From: Kappaphycus alvarezii
Taxonomy: Eukaryota > Rhodophyta > Florideophyceae > Gigartinales > Solieriaceae
DNA length: 64,000 bases
Direction: 5' to 3'
Assembly (NCBI GenBank): GCA_002205965.3
Contig: NADL03000862.1
Coordinates: 248,001 to 312,000 of the forward strand
Under the pieces are notes generated by a model. The model was not told the origin of the DNA. It was given only the letters and a program-made list of their open reading frames with translations, and searched no databases. The position numbers and the translations under genes are program-made. This document shows, in pieces, positions 46,601 through 56,930 of the stretch (positions are counted from its first letter, which is position 1; every line of letters starts with the position of its first letter).

Positions 46601-49400
46601 AATTTCGAGAAGAAGACGTTTCAAATGTTTTTATCACATAAATAGATTTATTTTTAGCGGAAAATGATTATCCATTTGAAATAGAAATCTTTTTGAAGGT
46701 AAAAATGTTTTAAAACTGTACGTTAATTGAGGATTTAGGCTAGAGTAAAGCAAATCCAATGTATCAAAAAGTTAGTTTACGTTTAATTTGAAAATGGAAC
46801 ATGCGAAAAATAAATCAAGAAATACAGAAAAATGAAATATGTCCTAGTTAAGTTAATTACCGTTTTATATAGTCCACGATACTTGAAAAGAATAGCTAAT
46901 GAAGTCTTTTGAGAAAAAACTTCCTGATAGAAGCTATTATTGTATTTTCTGCAAGCTTTTTACGCTTGCATGGAAATTTTTACGTAAATAAGTTATTTTC
47001 AACTATCTTGGCTGTCCAGAATATTGAAAAATCTGCCTTTATAAGTCTTTCATCTTAATTATATGATAGAAGTAGTGAATTGCTGTTTTAAGGCTTTAAT
47101 TTATCTTTAAGATTTTACGTATACCAAGTTTCAGCGTATCTCAGATATTTGATACTTCAGCTTTAGAAAATAATTTCTTTAATGAATTTTTTGGTATTAT
47201 GGAGAATAGCCGGATGATTTTGCGGGGTAAATTTTAGTTTCCCTTGTTATTCTGTCTACACAGCTTTTGTAATCATTGCTGCATGGCCAAAATTCTATAA
47301 TCTTTAAGTGAACTCCTAAAAGTTGAGGCTTGGCGAGAATCTTTCATGCTGCTTTTCGTGGATTCTGCATCAATATAAAATTTCTGGAAAGTTTTCCGAG
47401 GAAACAGAGCTCTTGTTCAAATCTATATTTGGACATAATTGAGAGATTTTTAAAGAAATATACTAATAAGTAACTGGTCATGTTTTTCTAAAAGATACCT
47501 ACGCGATATTTTCCGTTGAGCCAACACACCTTACTGTATTGTATTCTTCTCAATATCTTGCCATTATTGGATCTTCTAATCCTTTTTTGGGTCCTTTGAA
47601 CTATGCAAGTTTCTTTCCAGTGTATATTTGGGTACTTTCTCGTCTTTATTTGGCCTCTTCGTATTTTTTTTAAAATATTTTGAGGCCCTTCTGTTTCCGC
47701 TGCTCGAGCAATACTTAAATTTTATGTCACCTATTTCAATCTTTACACAGGAGGAACACTAATTATCATCCTCCATCCACGAATTGTAATTCATGAAGTT
47801 CCTTTTTGTTTCCTGTTTTCCATTCATTCCTAAGTCATTTAATGCACTATTTCCACTTCTAATGCGGCTTCCTTTTTGTTTTTCGTACTCATTAACTGAA
47901 AATAATCGGAATTTGGAACATATTCAAACAACTCAATCAAAATTTATTGGATCTAAAATAAGCCTCTGGGTACAACGGAAGGCCCAGTGATTACTTTCTC
48001 CAATATTTCAAAGTTTGGAACCAATTATTTGCCTCTAAATCTTGCTATCTTGACAAATGCTTTCAAATAATAACTAAGTCATCCTACGATAAAATTTGTT
48101 GAGATTACTCAACAACTGTTTGAAGAGCGATTGAATTTACTTGAATCTTTAGAAGATTTGAAACATTTTAAATTCTCAATAGTTTCTATACAAGAGAATG
48201 TGTTTTTCATATTCAAATCCACAAGTAATAATTTCCTTATTAACGTGTAGATCTATTTTAAGTAATAGTTAATAGATCTCTCTCAAATGTTTATGTTTTC
48301 AAATAAGTCTTCTAATTTCTCAAGAATGGGCGCGTTTTTCCCATATGGAAATTATTTAATTGGGGCTGCCGTCAGATGAGAAAAATATTACAATTTAAAA
48401 TTTCCTGCTTCAATATTCAACATGTCGTAAGCCATTTCATCTATTTTTTATAAAGAAAGTGTATTATTCTTGGTAAAATTTCTCTCATCTTGCAAATTGC
48501 AAGAACTGCCAGCATTTTTGTAAAATTCAGCCTTATTAAAACTTTGGAGGAAGATAAACCAGGATTTTTTGCGAGAATAAATGGATTTTTCAATTTAATC
48601 ATAAGGATATTTCTGTTCAAAAGGTTCGCGGCTTTCTTCAATATAGCTTTAAAGTCGAAACAACCGAGCTCGTGACGCAAAATATTATCTGATAATCCAA
48701 CAGAAAAAATGTTTATAGGCACAAATTGGTCTGGATATGAATTTTATTCTTAATGAAAGGTCTGCATAATGTTTGCTATTTTTTCGGCCAGCTTCACGTT
48801 TTACACTGAACTATTCGAATAAATCAGTACGGATGTATTTTGTTTCTCATGGAGATATACAGCATTCGAAGTAGACCTAATAATATAGATGCGTTACGTG
48901 ACGTGTTTTAGAGTAAAATATCTTTTGACTGCATAAATATTCAACTTTTTTATGAAGTGCGGACTCTGGAGTATCATATCATACACTCGATGAAATATGT
49001 AATATATGCTAGATTTCTTGGTTCATATTTTTGATATAATCATTGGTTTAAAAAGAACTTCAGACGTTAATATAATGAAACTAATTCAATTGGCCTTCCA
49101 GTGAATAAAAAGGTTTCCTGAGACATAATAAAGTATAAATTTCTGTGTGGCAACAGATATATAGCTAGTTCCGTCATTCCGTGAGCAAAGTCTATTAGAA
49201 CGCAAATTGAACTGTGAAAGATTCCGGTACTTTTGTTGTGTATAAATTCGCGGACAAGACGGTAGTACACTGTGCGCACAAACTTCAGCCACTAATTGTT
49301 GCACGGCTGCAGTACGAGTGATGGCACGGGAGGAAAATAGGCGATTTAATTACTTTTGAGACTGTTTTTTAATCAAATTATTTTATTTTAGTACTGTTCA
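40608..49400. other. AT-rich gene-free block
   Basis: Nothing recognisable was found. Open frames are at most about 105 codons and consist of Lys/Asn/Ile/Phe-rich sequence typical of AT-rich DNA. A run of 13 C residues lies near 42210. Unlike classic RIP regions, CpA/TpG are still common by eye. Confidence 0.5.
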
Positions 49401-49409
49401 GAGGGACTT

Positions 49410-49980
49410 TGAAATTTTGAGTTGTCTATATAAACCCTTGTCTGAAGTTACAGCCTGGCCAGGAGGCATCAACAACCAGTTAAACCTGCGATTACCTGGT
49501 GTACCCCCAACACACCACCCCTGGTATATCGAAAATGGTTTGTCAGTGCTGCGATTCATGCAAATCCGACAGAAGGCCAAAATCTCTATTAGATTTTCCT
49601 TTCTGTCCGATTGCAAGCGGAGTATAACATTTTATTTCACTCCGATCCTTCGGGATAACGCCCAATGCCGATAGAAAACGCCTCTAGGGATCGATTCTTA
49701 CGCATCAACGCCTGCCGTCGACTTCATTGGGCAAGGGGAGATGGGTGGTCGCGATTCTTCTGGCACCCACCGAACATAGAATACACAAGATCAGCGAGCA
49801 ATGCTTCAAGCCTCGCCATGGTACCACTAGTAGAGGCGGAGAAAATCAAAGCAGCGGCCTTAGAGAGCCCTCGAGTGGCAGGCTACCGATCCGAGAAATT
49901 TCATCGCGAATAGTACCACCGTACCCTCCGAAACTGAAGCTCATTCGGTCATCAGGAAACAAAGGACATGAGTAGGACTC
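49410..49980 (+). mobile_element. Relic of an LTR end and leader related to the 53.3-kb chromovirus
   Basis: CTATATAAACCC near 49428 matches the LTR TATA region of the intact element (CTATATAAACCCTGG). About 95 bases on, CCAACACACCACCCCTGGTA resembles the LTR end plus primer-binding site. Then AAAATCTCTATTAGATTT and CCGATTGCAAGCGGAG match the leader at 53871-53917 (AAAATCTCTACTAGATTT, CCGATTGCAAACAGAG). The following GC-richer part to 49980 has Ser/Pro/Arg-rich frames and may be a decayed ORF0. No gag or pol remains downstream. Confidence 0.65.
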
Positions 49981-52900
49981 GTCGAAGGAAAAAAGTTAGG
50001 ACGACAGGGATAAGAAAAGAGGGCCTGCAACCGCTTAAAATTTCAGAAGTATCCCAACAGCGTTCTTAGTATTTCTCTGGGATAACCTTTTCAGTTATCA
50101 AAAGAGGAGATTTCATTAAAAAAAAGCCAACTTTTCACGAAAAGTGAACCCTTCCGAGTCGAACATTTTCCAGACTCCATAGCTTTAGAAAAATTCTCAT
50201 AAATTTCAGGATCAATGGGGCTATTTTACGGTCTAATCTCAGTATATATTTAATATTCTTTTAAAAGAACTGAGCAGTTTTCGTGCTATTTGAAAATTAG
50301 GTAAGGTGGCAGTTATTAAGTAAGCCCATCGCTTAAATTTTTATATGAAAAATATTCATAAGGCGAATAATTGCTAGACATTTACTTAAAGTTTCACGAG
50401 TAAAATTTAAACCAGGACTTTAGATAAATATATCACATGTCTATAAGCATTCCATCACTTGAGTTTGGTAAAGCATAGTTCATGATTTTTCTGTAATACT
50501 ATTATCCTTTCTTTTTAAAGGATAATCATTTTAACGGATAGAAACTCCGTAAGAATTCCGGTATCATGCTTTGAAAAAAGAAGTTATTTTCGGTCGCAGC
50601 TCTTATAATTTCATTTATCAAACTCATGTTAATAAATTGAGCAGTTACTCAGATTCTATGATAGAGAAAAGCATGAACTTACCCAAGCTATACCCTACAA
50701 TTGAGATATTTCGAGTAATACCATACCTACGAAAAGTAAATTTTCATGGTAGCTTTCCAAAAGGTGACATGAGCCTCCCTTACACTCAAATGCAGAAAAG
50801 TCCTGATTAAGGCTTTGTAAACCTTCTAATAAGATTGGTAAAGCAGTGAACTTTAGCTTTTTTCAATATTATTACACTCCCTCTCTTCGAATAAGTAGTT
50901 TCATTTATAAGTTTTTCATCTTTGTGCGCACTGATTTACATTTGAGGTGGGCCTTTTTCGGCATCACGCAGTAAGCCCAGCTATTGATTCTTTCCTATTT
51001 ATATAAATTCTTAGTTATTATATCTGCTGGATTTCTTATTATGACACAAAAATACATCTTATACATTTTATAAATATAAATTGGATGGTAGCATTGAATT
51101 CTGGACCTTAGTCCAGTTTCTGCTAATAATTACGCTTTGTTTTCCTTCTTATTACTTTAAAACACCGTAATTGTTCCTTTACTGCTTCCCGCATCAATCT
51201 TTTTCACATGTCAGATGTTTCCGATACTCTAATAATTTGAAAGTCAACAAACGCCAAGACAGTTTTTTTGTAATCTCATTTTCTTTTGAAGTTTTATTCT
51301 CCTTATCCATACTGAAATTGGTAGATGGCTTAGATTTTATTGCTCTTTTTCACATGAAAACTTTCTGTTTCTCATTCTGATACATTAAAACGACTTTTTA
51401 GTGATAACTCTTCTACTTCCTCCGGTAAATAGAATTCTAACCACTCTAAAATTTTGATGAAGACTCCAGGTTGAACCATTCCTAATGATTTCATTTCAGA
51501 ATTAGATAATCATTATGTAAGTTTCCAGATTTTTTCTTTGGTGATTTGTACACAGTACACTGTTCCAGATTAGATAATTAACATTTATATATGATAATTA
51601 AAATGAATTCTACTTAATTTAATTTATCTTTGCAGTCCATTTATGCCCGCATATCATAATAGAATGCGAAATAATAGAAGATCTGGAGCTTCTATGTATT
51701 ATGAGACTAATTGGGAGTCAATAGTTACAGTGGCATAGTTCCCTCTTTTTTCGCTTCGGTATATATTTTTCCATATTTTTAATGGAGTACTCAAAATTTT
51801 CAGAAAATGATTCTAGCGTCCATAAAACGCACTTAAGGGTTATTATTTTCTCACTGGCATATGAAAACTGGCACGTGGATCTTATGCTTGACCTAGATAG
51901 TATTTTCTCTTTAAATTTCATTCTGCTTTAGTTTAAAACTATGAATTATTCTAACCTCATATATGACCACAGTATATAAACCAGCCATACATGCATCAAT
52001 TATTTCGAGTTTTTTTTCCATTATGTCGTTTCAAACTGCATCAGATAACTTTTTACAAGGCCAAATATCTTCACTTTAAGCTTAACAAAGAAGCAATTGA
52101 ACTAAAATAGTAATTAGAGAAACATTCATCTCAATAAAATCTAAACTTTTGCATGGAAGAAATTGTAATAGACAAATTAATATTTTCGAAATGTTTTTCT
52201 TTCGAAATTTTTCCTTAATTGAGATTTTACTTATACAGGTATTTCTTGATGAGACACCCCGTTTTGAAGCTTTATAAATTAGTAGCCCTCCATTTAAGTC
52301 TTTCCATTTGTATTATTTTATCGAAAAGAAGTTCTTTCATAAGAATTTCTCCTCCAATGCTTATTTTCCTGTATCAAACGTACCCATCTGCATCTATGGT
52401 CACTAAAATACAGTAAAGTTTGGTTTCCAAGCTCTTACCTTTACGTATCGCGAGTGTGTGGATGTGATTATGATTTCAGAACAGATAAGAAAAAATCTAC
52501 TTCTCATTCGGCAGTTTTTTACAGTCCAAAAAATAATCGGTAGTTCTTTCTCTTGTTGAAACTATCTATAATTACTTTAAACTATTCAAGCTCTATTTTT
52601 TTCGAATTACTGCGTTACTAGTGTCTTTCTTATTTTTCCTTTTCTCTCTACATCAAGTTACGCTCAAGTTTTTATCCCTTTTCTTTATCAGTTGTAGATT
52701 TTTCATCCATTATGTACAAGCTCAAGTTTTTATCCCTTTTCTTTATCATCCATTATATCCTCTAAAAACTCATCGAGACCTACATTGGTATCCATACTTT
52801 ACCTTCCATGTCCCTAATCGCTTATTTAAGAAAAATTGTCCCCAAAGCTTCCATCCTTGAGGTACGCCTCATAAAAGTTCTCAGAGGAGCTTCTTTTAGA

Positions 52901-53294
52901 CTTTCTACGCACTAAAAGTTTGTATATTTGTTCTTTCTTCCTGATCATCTCATTCTTTGCGGCTTTATCGTTACCTTTAAAAAATTGCTTCTCTCCTTTA
53001 ATCTTCTTACGAATCTATCATTATTATACCAATTTCCCTCTCCAGATCATCAGAACCCCTCATTGTATCTACATTTCGCATTAAACACATCTGAAGCCCG
53101 ATTAAACTAATCCTACACAGCATTCTATGTCAATTTTTACGAGATTCCGGCTGTTTTAAACCTTCTAGCAACCTATTTAACGTTCTATCTTCCTTTTCAG
53201 TACGCTTTAATATTTTCCAACGATTACCCAACGTTTTGTCTCATGATAAGTCCTTATCCCGGAAACTCTTTACCTCTCTCCTTTTCCCTACTTA
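49981..53294. other. AT-rich gene-free block before the chromovirus
   Basis: No gene is recognised. A 29-bp exact direct repeat (GCTCAAGTTTTTATCCCTTT and onward) lies at 52662-52690 and 52720-52748. From about 52.6 to 53.3 kb the plus strand is pyrimidine-rich, similar to patches at 16.7-17.4 and 61.2-61.6 kb. Confidence 0.45.
52662..52748. repeat. 29-bp direct repeat, two exact copies
   Basis: Copies at 52662-52690 and 52720-52748 start 58 bases apart. TCATCCATTAT-like text follows each, so it is a local tandem duplication. Confidence 0.85.
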
Positions 53295-53299
53295 ACTTT
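53295..53299. other. Left target-site duplication ACTTT
   Basis: It immediately precedes TGTTG of the 5' LTR and matches 60335-60339 after the 3' LTR. Five bases is the usual size for Ty3/Gypsy. Confidence 0.93.
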
Positions 53300-53802
53300 T
53301 GTTGTATTTCACTCCACAGACCTTACAACTGCATATACTGTACTGTAGATTCAAACCACTGGTAACCTTGCAGCCAGGGCTACTAGGCACTTTGCTGTCA
53401 TTACACTTTCCTTACAGTTCTGAACACAGCGTTTGACCCCATTGGTACACTTGGAATAGTTACTGGCGAGTTGCACACTGGGATATTACATCATTGCTTT
53501 ACCAATCAAAAGTCGCCTTGCTATCCCAAGCCACCTGGACCAATGTACTTCTTACATCTTGTCAGAGTATGTCACTCTTGCCGACTACAATTCTGAAAGC
53601 GCTGCTTACGATACCGTCAGGGCTGTTTTACGGGAATACCTTTGAATTCGCTACTGTTAGACTGCATTTTCTTTTAGTTTGTAGCTATCTTCAGTTCTAT
53701 ATAAACCCTGGTTTGGAGCGGCCGGCTTTACCCAGCCAGCCTCAACCAAAGTTTCAACCACAGTTCTACCTTGATCTGCTCGTGTGCGCTTAACACCCCA
53801 CA
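53300..53802 (+). repeat. 5' LTR (503 bp)
   Basis: It begins TGTTGTATTTCACTCC and ends AACACCCCACA, with short TGT...ACA inverted ends. It carries the pentamer motif ATACTGTACTGTAG near 53335 in the U3 part and TATATAA at 53698-53704. A 99-codon open frame inside it is present identically in both LTRs and is not a gene. Confidence 0.97.
53698..53704 (+). promoter_or_regulatory. LTR TATA box
   Basis: TATATAA sits about 100 bases before the LTR end, the expected place for the start of genomic RNA. The same box occurs at 60230-60236 in the 3' LTR and is kept in the relic at 49428. Confidence 0.6.
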
Positions 53803-53805
53803 TCG

Positions 53806-53820
53806 TGGTAGCATCGCAAG
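53806..53820 (+). other. Primer-binding site
   Basis: TGGTAGCATCGCAAG lies three bases after the LTR. TGG plus A73 and an AGC-starting acceptor stem would fit a tRNA whose 5' end is AGCATCG. Initiator tRNA-Met of yeast also begins AGC, so an initiator-like primer is possible, but the exact tRNA is not identified. Confidence 0.65.
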
Positions 53821-53955
53821 TAAGTTGTGCCTTATTGTGCGTTTTTCCAATCCGCCAGTTGGGATAAAATCTCTACTAGATTTATCTCAGCTGCCCGATT
53901 GCAAACAGAGACTAACATTGTGTTTTTCACTCTGACCCTTACGCGGTAACCCACA

Positions 53956-54435
53956 GTGTCGTACAACAGGAAGTCAAAGGGCCGCCCTCCATCGCCGTCA
54001 GAGTACGACTCAGAAGACCTCGCCGACTTTCGTTCCCCGCCCACCTCGCCAATACTACCGATTGGCGAGGAAGAAGATCCCAAGACCCCGCTTCCTCCGT
54101 CGACTCCGAGAACCCCCATCGCCTTACTCAGCCCCGAGGAGCCCAAGACACCGACGCCGACTTGCCAAGATCTTGTCTTACCCGAGCACTGTCAGTGGCA
54201 TCTCCCTTTGTTACGGTCGAAAGCCTCGCACCCCTTTTCGATCGTTTGCCCTACCCCCATCGACCGGCCTTCGATCCTTACCCCCGGTCCCGAGGAAGCC
54301 GTCGCGTCCGACCGTCTCGAACCCGTCAAGGCCACCGACAAGTTCAAGGGCTCCTCCGAGAAGGCTTCAAGTACTGCCGGACGCCGCCTCTGTGTCGATC
54401 CAAAGGGTGGTAAACCATCGAATCCGCAAGGCTAG
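53956..54435 (+). CDS. ORF0, upstream frame (acidic Ser/Pro-rich part)
   Basis: The frame has 159 codons and begins MSYNRKSKGRPP (TTG- or ATG-type start not certain). It is rich in SP and TP pairs and acidic residues (SEYDSEDLADF, IGEEEDPKTPLPP). It lies between the primer-binding site and gag, where Ty3/Gypsy elements normally have no gene. It ends at TAG 54433 and overlaps the next frame (+1) over most of its length. The two frames may belong to one protein joined by a +1 shift near 54430, or the upstream one may be a by-product of the codon bias of the other. No known family. Confidence 0.45.
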   Translation: MSYNRKSKGRPPSPSEYDSEDLADFRSPPTSPILPIGEEEDPKTPLPPSTPRTPIALLSPEEPKTPTPTCQDLVLPEHCQWHLPLLRSKASHPFSIVCPTPIDRPSILTPGPEEAVASDRLEPVKATDKFKGSSEKASSTAGRRLCVDPKGGKPSNPQG

Positions 54436-54682
54436 GCCCTCGAAAAGGCCGCGGATGAACAAGAACCCGAAGTCCTCTCCGTTCCATTGTCGTCATTGTC
54501 AAGTGACCTGCTCCGGCCGCGTTCAGTACTTCGAGCACCTCCGTTCCCGTCGTCACATCCGCCGTACAAGCAAGAAGGAGTACAAGTGCAAGGACTGCAA
54601 TATTGAGTTGTTCAGTGAACAAGACCTTGTCCGCCATCAGAACGGGGCTCAGCATCGACTCACAGTCAGAGGTCACAATTAG
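54062..54682 (+). CDS. ORF0, downstream frame with two U1-type C2H2 zinc fingers
   Basis: The frame has 206 codons. Residues 1-140 are Arg/Pro/Ser-rich and may not be the used frame upstream of the finger region. Residues 143-165 and 176-198 are two zinc fingers with identical spacing, C-x2-C-x12-H-x5-H. The Cys/His residues are C143, C146, H159, H165 and C176, C179, H192, H198. This spacing is that of U1/JAZ-type fingers, which in known proteins bind structured or double-stranded RNA more often than DNA. A basic linker (RRHIRRTSKKEYK) joins them. An extra zinc-finger ORF ahead of gag is unusual; possible roles are RNA packaging, RNA-silencing avoidance or regulation. Function is not established. 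Confidence 0.7.
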   Translation: MARKKIPRPRFLRRLREPPSPYSAPRSPRHRRRLAKILSYPSTVSGISLCYGRKPRTPFRSFALPPSTGLRSLPPVPRKPSRPTVSNPSRPPTSSRAPPRRLQVLPDAASVSIQRVVNHRIRKARPSKRPRMNKNPKSSPFHCRHCQVTCSGRVQYFEHLRSRRHIRRTSKKEYKCKDCNIELFSEQDLVRHQNGAQHRLTVRGHN

Positions 54683-54976
54683 TATCTTTGTTTTCCATTA
54701 AAATTGCTTGTTTTTGAGTAAGAAAAAGGAAAAAAAGCAATAAGTTCATTCTCAATCGACTTCGTGTGTGTGTTGTGTTCACCCTTCCGCTGTGATTGCA
54801 AGCTTTCCTCTGCTGCCCCCAGATCCTTGTAGTAGGACTTACAATTGTAAGTCCGTATCGCCATCAGGACCTAGACAGGACAACCACCGCAAAGCAAGAA
54901 TCGGAAGAAGGGCTACTATAACGCACCCGACGTGACTGACGTCAACCCTTACGTCAAAGAAGGAACTTTTTGTAAG

Positions 54977-55050
54977 TGCTCCTGGCGGATTTGAACCCGC
55001 GACCACCTCATCAGGAGCTACTTACACTTAACCACTAGGTCACCAAGACC
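54977..55050 (-). other. Antisense tRNA-like sequence inside the retroelement
   Basis: On the minus strand this 74-base stretch has a box A-like TGACCTAGTGG (TGGCCTAGTGG with G to A) and a box B-like GGTTCAAATCC (GGTTCGAATCC with G to A) at tRNA spacing. Its first and last seven bases can pair at all but one position. The T stem misses one base and the anticodon stem pairs poorly, so it is not a normal functional tRNA. It could be a captured tRNA or SINE fragment. It lies between ORF0 and gag, opposite to the element's transcription. Confidence 0.45.
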
Positions 55051-55213
55051 GGAATTTGAAGGTGCAAGAAGAACCAATCAGGTTATAAATCACAATTTTT
55101 TCAAAAATCATTGCTGGCATTTTGAAAAACCAGCTTCTGGAGGCTTCGCATCGTGGGTAGTTTGCCCAGGAACCATCTAGGAGACTCTCTGTTACTCCAG
55201 GTGTTACAGAAAT

Positions 55214-55242
55214 CGTGTACACGTATCACCACGTGTACACGT
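55214..55242. repeat. Paired palindrome CGTGTACACG
   Basis: CGTGTACACG occurs at 55214-55223 and again at 55232-55241, 8 bases apart. Each is self-complementary, so the pair can fold in several ways. It lies about 70 bases before the gag start. Confidence 0.8.
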
Positions 55243-55309
55243 GTAAGGTCGGAAACTTCTCTCAGATACCAGGCCAAATACTGTTACTGGCTTTGTGAAC
55301 CTAATCGCT

Positions 55310-55712
55310 ATGGATCAGCCGCAAGTCACCCTAGAGTCGCTTACGCAAATGGTGCTTCAGTTGCAGCAGAATCTTGAGCACGCCAATAACCAAATTGCGG
55401 CACACAGATCAGAGCTTTCTATTGCAGCGCAAAAGGTATCCTCCTTAGAATCTGAACTCGTAAACGCCCAAAACCAGGCCAGCTCGTCAAATAATGCCCT
55501 AGTGGACAGTCAGGCTGGCCCAAAGAAAAACAAGCCAACTACATTCACTGGGAAAGGATCAATTGCTAGCTGGTGCGTTCAAATGGACAACTACCTCGGG
55601 GGAAATGATGGAAATGGACCCCTACACATAGCACTCAGCTACTTGGCTGGAAATGCCCACGAATGGTGGATGGTCCACTTCAAGACAGAAGAATGGGAAA
55701 GGAATAAATTCC
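55310..55712 (+). CDS. gag: Gag, N-terminal part
   Basis: ATG 55310 (MDQPQVTLESLTQMV) starts a coiled-coil-like region (LQLQQNLEHANNQIAAHRSE, then VSSLESELVNAQ). Then follow the capsid blocks FTGKGSIASWCVQMDNYLGG and LAGNAHEWWMVHF, typical of Gypsy Gag. The frame runs on to a stop at 55750, but sense Gag sequence changes frame near 55700-55712: WQSLKVALIQRF continues in the +1 frame. One extra C in TTCCTGG would explain it. Gag makes the particle shell around the element RNA. Confidence 0.8.
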
Positions 55713-56252
55713 TGGCAGTCCCTGAAGGTTGCTTTGATCCAGCGTTTTGAAACGCTGAACAAAGAGAAGATCGCTCGAGACAAACTCGCCCGCTGGAAAC
55801 AAGTCAAAGATGTTCCTACCTTCAACGAAGACTTCAACAAAATTATACTCGACATCCCCGATATTGGAGTTAAAGACCAGATAGATCGTTACTCTCGCGG
55901 TTTGAAGCCCTATATCTGGAAGGCGTTGTGCACCAAAGAATACGTCAATCTCTCCGATCTAATGAAGGATGCTGAGCGAGTAGAGTCGGCCTATCGGCGT
56001 TCTGGACCCGGTAACCTACCAAAGTCTTCTGGAGGAAGGAATGGAAATGGAAGCTCTTTTGCTGGAACCAGCAGTCCTGTACCAATGGAAATTGGGAACG
56101 TAGAAGTGATACCGGGGCTAAAAAGAAACACTCCCAATTTACAGAAGCTTGACAAAGAAGAACGTGAAAGATGTATGCGCGAAGGTCTCTGTCTCAGGTG
56201 CAGACAGAAAGGGCACATGGCCAAGAACTGCCCAAAAGCCCGGAGGAACTGA
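55700..56252 (+). CDS. gag: Gag, C-terminal part with CCHC zinc knuckle
   Basis: This continues Gag in the shifted frame: WQSLKVALIQRFETLNKEK, then YSRGLKPYIWKALC, a Gly/Ser-rich linker, then the knuckle CLRCRQKGHMAKNC (C-x2-C-x4-H-x4-C), which binds genomic RNA. It ends PKARRN-stop at 56250-56252. Immediately after the knuckle lies CCCAAAA (56231-56237) in the reading phase C CCA AAA, the shape of a -1 ribosomal frameshift heptamer. Confidence 0.85.
56231..56237 (+). promoter_or_regulatory. Candidate -1 programmed frameshift heptamer CCCAAAA
   Basis: It fits X XXY YYZ with X = C, Y = A, Z = A in the Gag phase. After a -1 slip, reading continues into [18 protein letters not shown] and then the protease region, bypassing the Gag stop 13 bases downstream. 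This would give a Gag-Pol fusion in the classical way. A plain one-base deletion in the A run would look the same. Confidence 0.5.
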
Positions 56253-56930
56253 TTGAAGGTCCCCAGTCAGTTCCAGTCATTGAAGAACCATTAGACAACC
56301 TTGTGTTAGACAAAGAAACTCGGGAGTTATCATTGAATCAAACAAAAAGGTCCATTGTGTCCACCATCAGGTCGAATGCAACGTTCATTGAAACATTCTC
56401 CCTGCATTCGAGAGAAATCACAAGGGCCTTCTCATTGTCAAGGGTACAATTGCTGGTGGACCAGCAAAAATCCTCATAGACCCTGGTGGTGAGATCAACT
56501 TCTTGAGTGAATCGTTTTGCAAGAAACATCAAATAAAGACCCGAGATTCCAGAGAGCTTGCTGAAATGGCCAACGGTGCGGACCAGATACTTCAAGAATT
56601 GGTAAATGCTGTCATTGTACATATAACTGCCTATACTGAACCTCTGTACTTTGCAGTAAGCCCATTGAAGCGTTATGATGCAATTCTTGGGAAAGAATGG
56701 TGCGCCTCGCATGGGGCAAAAATCAATTGTTTTAATAATGAGGTGAAAATCGAACATAAGGGAAATTCATTCATATTTATTGCTGATGATGCCGTAGTGA
56801 GTCCTTTTGTATCTTTCAATACCATAGTTAGTGATTTCGATGAGAAAAAAGAGTTATTTGCAGTTTTACTTAGACCGTTACATCTAGTGAAACAAGAGCA
56901 CCAGTATACCCTCGAGACATACAGAAGGTT
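56238..56930 (+). CDS. pol: Protease region of Pol (two frames)
   Basis: From the frameshift site the frame runs to about 56410, then shifts again near GAGAAATCAC (one A apparently missing) into [20 protein letters not shown]. The aspartic-protease flap and active-site region follows: [16 protein letters not shown] at about 56470-56517. The family active site is D-S/T-G; here it is D-P-G (GAC CCT GGT, 56479-56487), explained by one T-to-C change. Later blocks [20 protein letters not shown] match retroelement proteases (xxILGxxWLxxHxxxIDW). A further shift at TTTTGG (one T apparently missing) near 56928 joins it to RT. Activity is doubtful because of the Pro. Confidence 0.75.

Noticed and set aside
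53494..53793. 99-codon frame in the 5' LTR, repeated in the 3' LTR (60026-60325)
   Set aside because: It is identical only because the LTRs are identical. It runs through the TATA box and LTR end and has no domain.
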